From Poriferisodalis sp965208555 (lineage in GTDB: Bacteria; Actinomycetota; Acidimicrobiia; Acidimicrobiales; Poriferisodalaceae), in contig NZ_OZ242342.1 of assembly GCF_965208555.1 (NCBI RefSeq), positions 2,604,001-2,668,000 of the forward strand: 64,000 nucleotides of DNA. Direction: 5' to 3'. Positions 63,358 through 64,000 of the stretch are shown here, piece after piece; the stretch's first letter is position 1, and each line of letters begins with the position of its first letter. The notes under the pieces are model-generated. The model saw nothing but the letters and a program-made list of their open reading frames with translations. It was not told the DNA's origin and did not search any database. The position numbers and the translations under genes are program-made.

Positions 63358-64000
63358 ATGAGTTCACCACTGCTCATCGTTTCCAAGGGCAGCACACAGC
63401 ATCGCCAGTGGCGGTTCTTGAGCTGGGGCTACGCCGTGGCACTGGCGATCCTGGTGCCGCTGGTCCTGCAGCCGTTCGAGATCGGCAAGATGAACCGCGC
63501 ACTGGTCCTCATGGTGGCCGTGCTGGCGGTCAACCTGGTCGTGGGCTTCAACGGCATGCTCGCGCTGGGGCACTCGGCGTTCATGGGCATCGGTGCATTC
63601 GTTGCCGCGTCGATGGTCCAGGACGAGCTCTGGGATTTCTGGATGGTCATCCCGGTTGTCGTGATCGTCGGGTTTGCCATCGGCATCATCGTGGGCCTGC
63701 CGGCGCTGCGTGTGCGAGGTCTCTACCTAGCCTTGGTCACCATCGCCCAGGCGGCGGTGTTCCCGACGCTGGTGAACATCGACGAGCTGGGCATCGCGCG
63801 TCGTACCGGTGGCCCGAACGGACGAGACGTCATCGAAGAAGTCGACCGGCAGGAGAGCGGCTTCTCCAGCTTCTTCGAGTGGCTGCCCGGCGTCGACGGT
63901 GCGCGTGGCGCGAATGCGTACCGCTACTGGATCTTGCTGCTGATGACGGTGATCGTCATTGCGTTGGTGCGCAACATCATGCGCAGCCGGCCGGGCAGGG
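63358..64000 (+). CDS. livM: branched-chain amino-acid-type ABC transporter permease (LivM), 3' end beyond the window
   Basis: The frame starts at the ATG at 63358 and stays open to the window end, giving 214 complete codons. It has the LivM hallmarks GFNGMLALGHSAFMGIGAF and GLPALRVRGLYLALVTIAQA, and a soluble segment that follows (GGPNGRDVIEEVDR). AAGGGGAG lies upstream of the start. It is the fourth gene of the liv set. The C-terminal membrane part is not seen. Confidence 0.92.
   Translation, partial: MSSPLLIVSKGSTQHRQWRFLSWGYAVALAILVPLVLQPFEIGKMNRALVLMVAVLAVNLVVGFNGMLALGHSAFMGIGAFVAASMVQDELWDFWMVIPVVVIVGFAIGIIVGLPALRVRGLYLALVTIAQAAVFPTLVNIDELGIARRTGGPNGRDVIEEVDRQESGFSSFFEWLPGVDGARGANAYRYWILLLMTVIVIALVRNIMRSRPGR

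Overview
The window is a GC-rich chromosomal segment of a Gram-positive-type, high-GC actinobacterium. I infer Actinomycetota, most likely an Acidimicrobiia-like lineage. The basis is the F-type ATP synthase with gene order a-c-b-delta-alpha-gamma-beta-epsilon, a MurA with Asp in place of the usual active-site Cys, a mycobacterial-type SerC, frequent GTG starts with 4-bp start/stop overlaps, and lipoproteins with acidic tethers. This is inference from family style, not a phylogenetic result. I see no phage, transposon, integrase or CRISPR array. Most of the window is housekeeping metabolism with a few unusual proteins.

Layout. 1-6.9 kb: end of a small membrane protein and the complete ATP synthase operon (atpBEFHAGDC). 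7-11 kb: ammonium channel, hisI and glpX on the minus strand, and an L-2-hydroxyglutarate oxidase. 11-18.7 kb: a solitary replication-relaxation-like protein, a small alpha/beta hydrolase, an MFS transporter fused to an SRPBCC-like domain, murA, a MeaB-type GTPase, and an SRPBCC-kinase fusion. 18.8-25 kb: an OxyR-type regulator, a cysteine desulfurase overlapping mnmA, and ligA on the opposite strand. 25-32 kb: a 118-nt near-perfect hairpin, gatCAB, a MATE exporter and a secreted PQQ-dehydrogenase-like lipoprotein. 32.3-35.9 kb: an ilvBNC operon with a candidate attenuator leader. 36-40.7 kb: YqgE, an RDD protein and serine/amino-acid genes (serC, aminotransferase, ACT-less serA). 40.7-50.5 kb: a tightly coupled minus-strand block dppA-B-C-D-F, YtcJ-like amidohydrolase and CobW-like GTPase, then a second amidohydrolase. 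50.7-60.5 kb: a flavin monooxygenase and a GATase, greA-leuC-leuD, leuB-cimA, two coupled unknowns, gltX and tRNA-Gln(CTG). 60.8-64 kb: livG-livF-livH-livM (cut by the window end), a branched-chain amino-acid-type ABC importer.

How they fit. Branched-chain amino-acid supply is the main theme: ilvBNC, leuBCD and cimA (citramalate route to 2-oxobutyrate), plus a Liv-type importer. gatCAB, a single GluRS and an adjacent tRNA-Gln are consistent with the indirect route to Gln-tRNA. The cysteine desulfurase-MnmA pair would supply 2-thiouridine in tRNA. The 40.7-50.5 kb block looks like an import-and-hydrolyse module for a peptide- or amide-like compound, with a COG0523 metallochaperone candidate.

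Most notable: the 118-nt hairpin at 25030-25147, the ilvB leader, MurA Cys-to-Asp, the HisI metal-site variant, a GluRS lacking the zinc-loop segment, a SerA without regulatory domains, two different SRPBCC fusion proteins, and the Dpp-amidohydrolase-CobW block.
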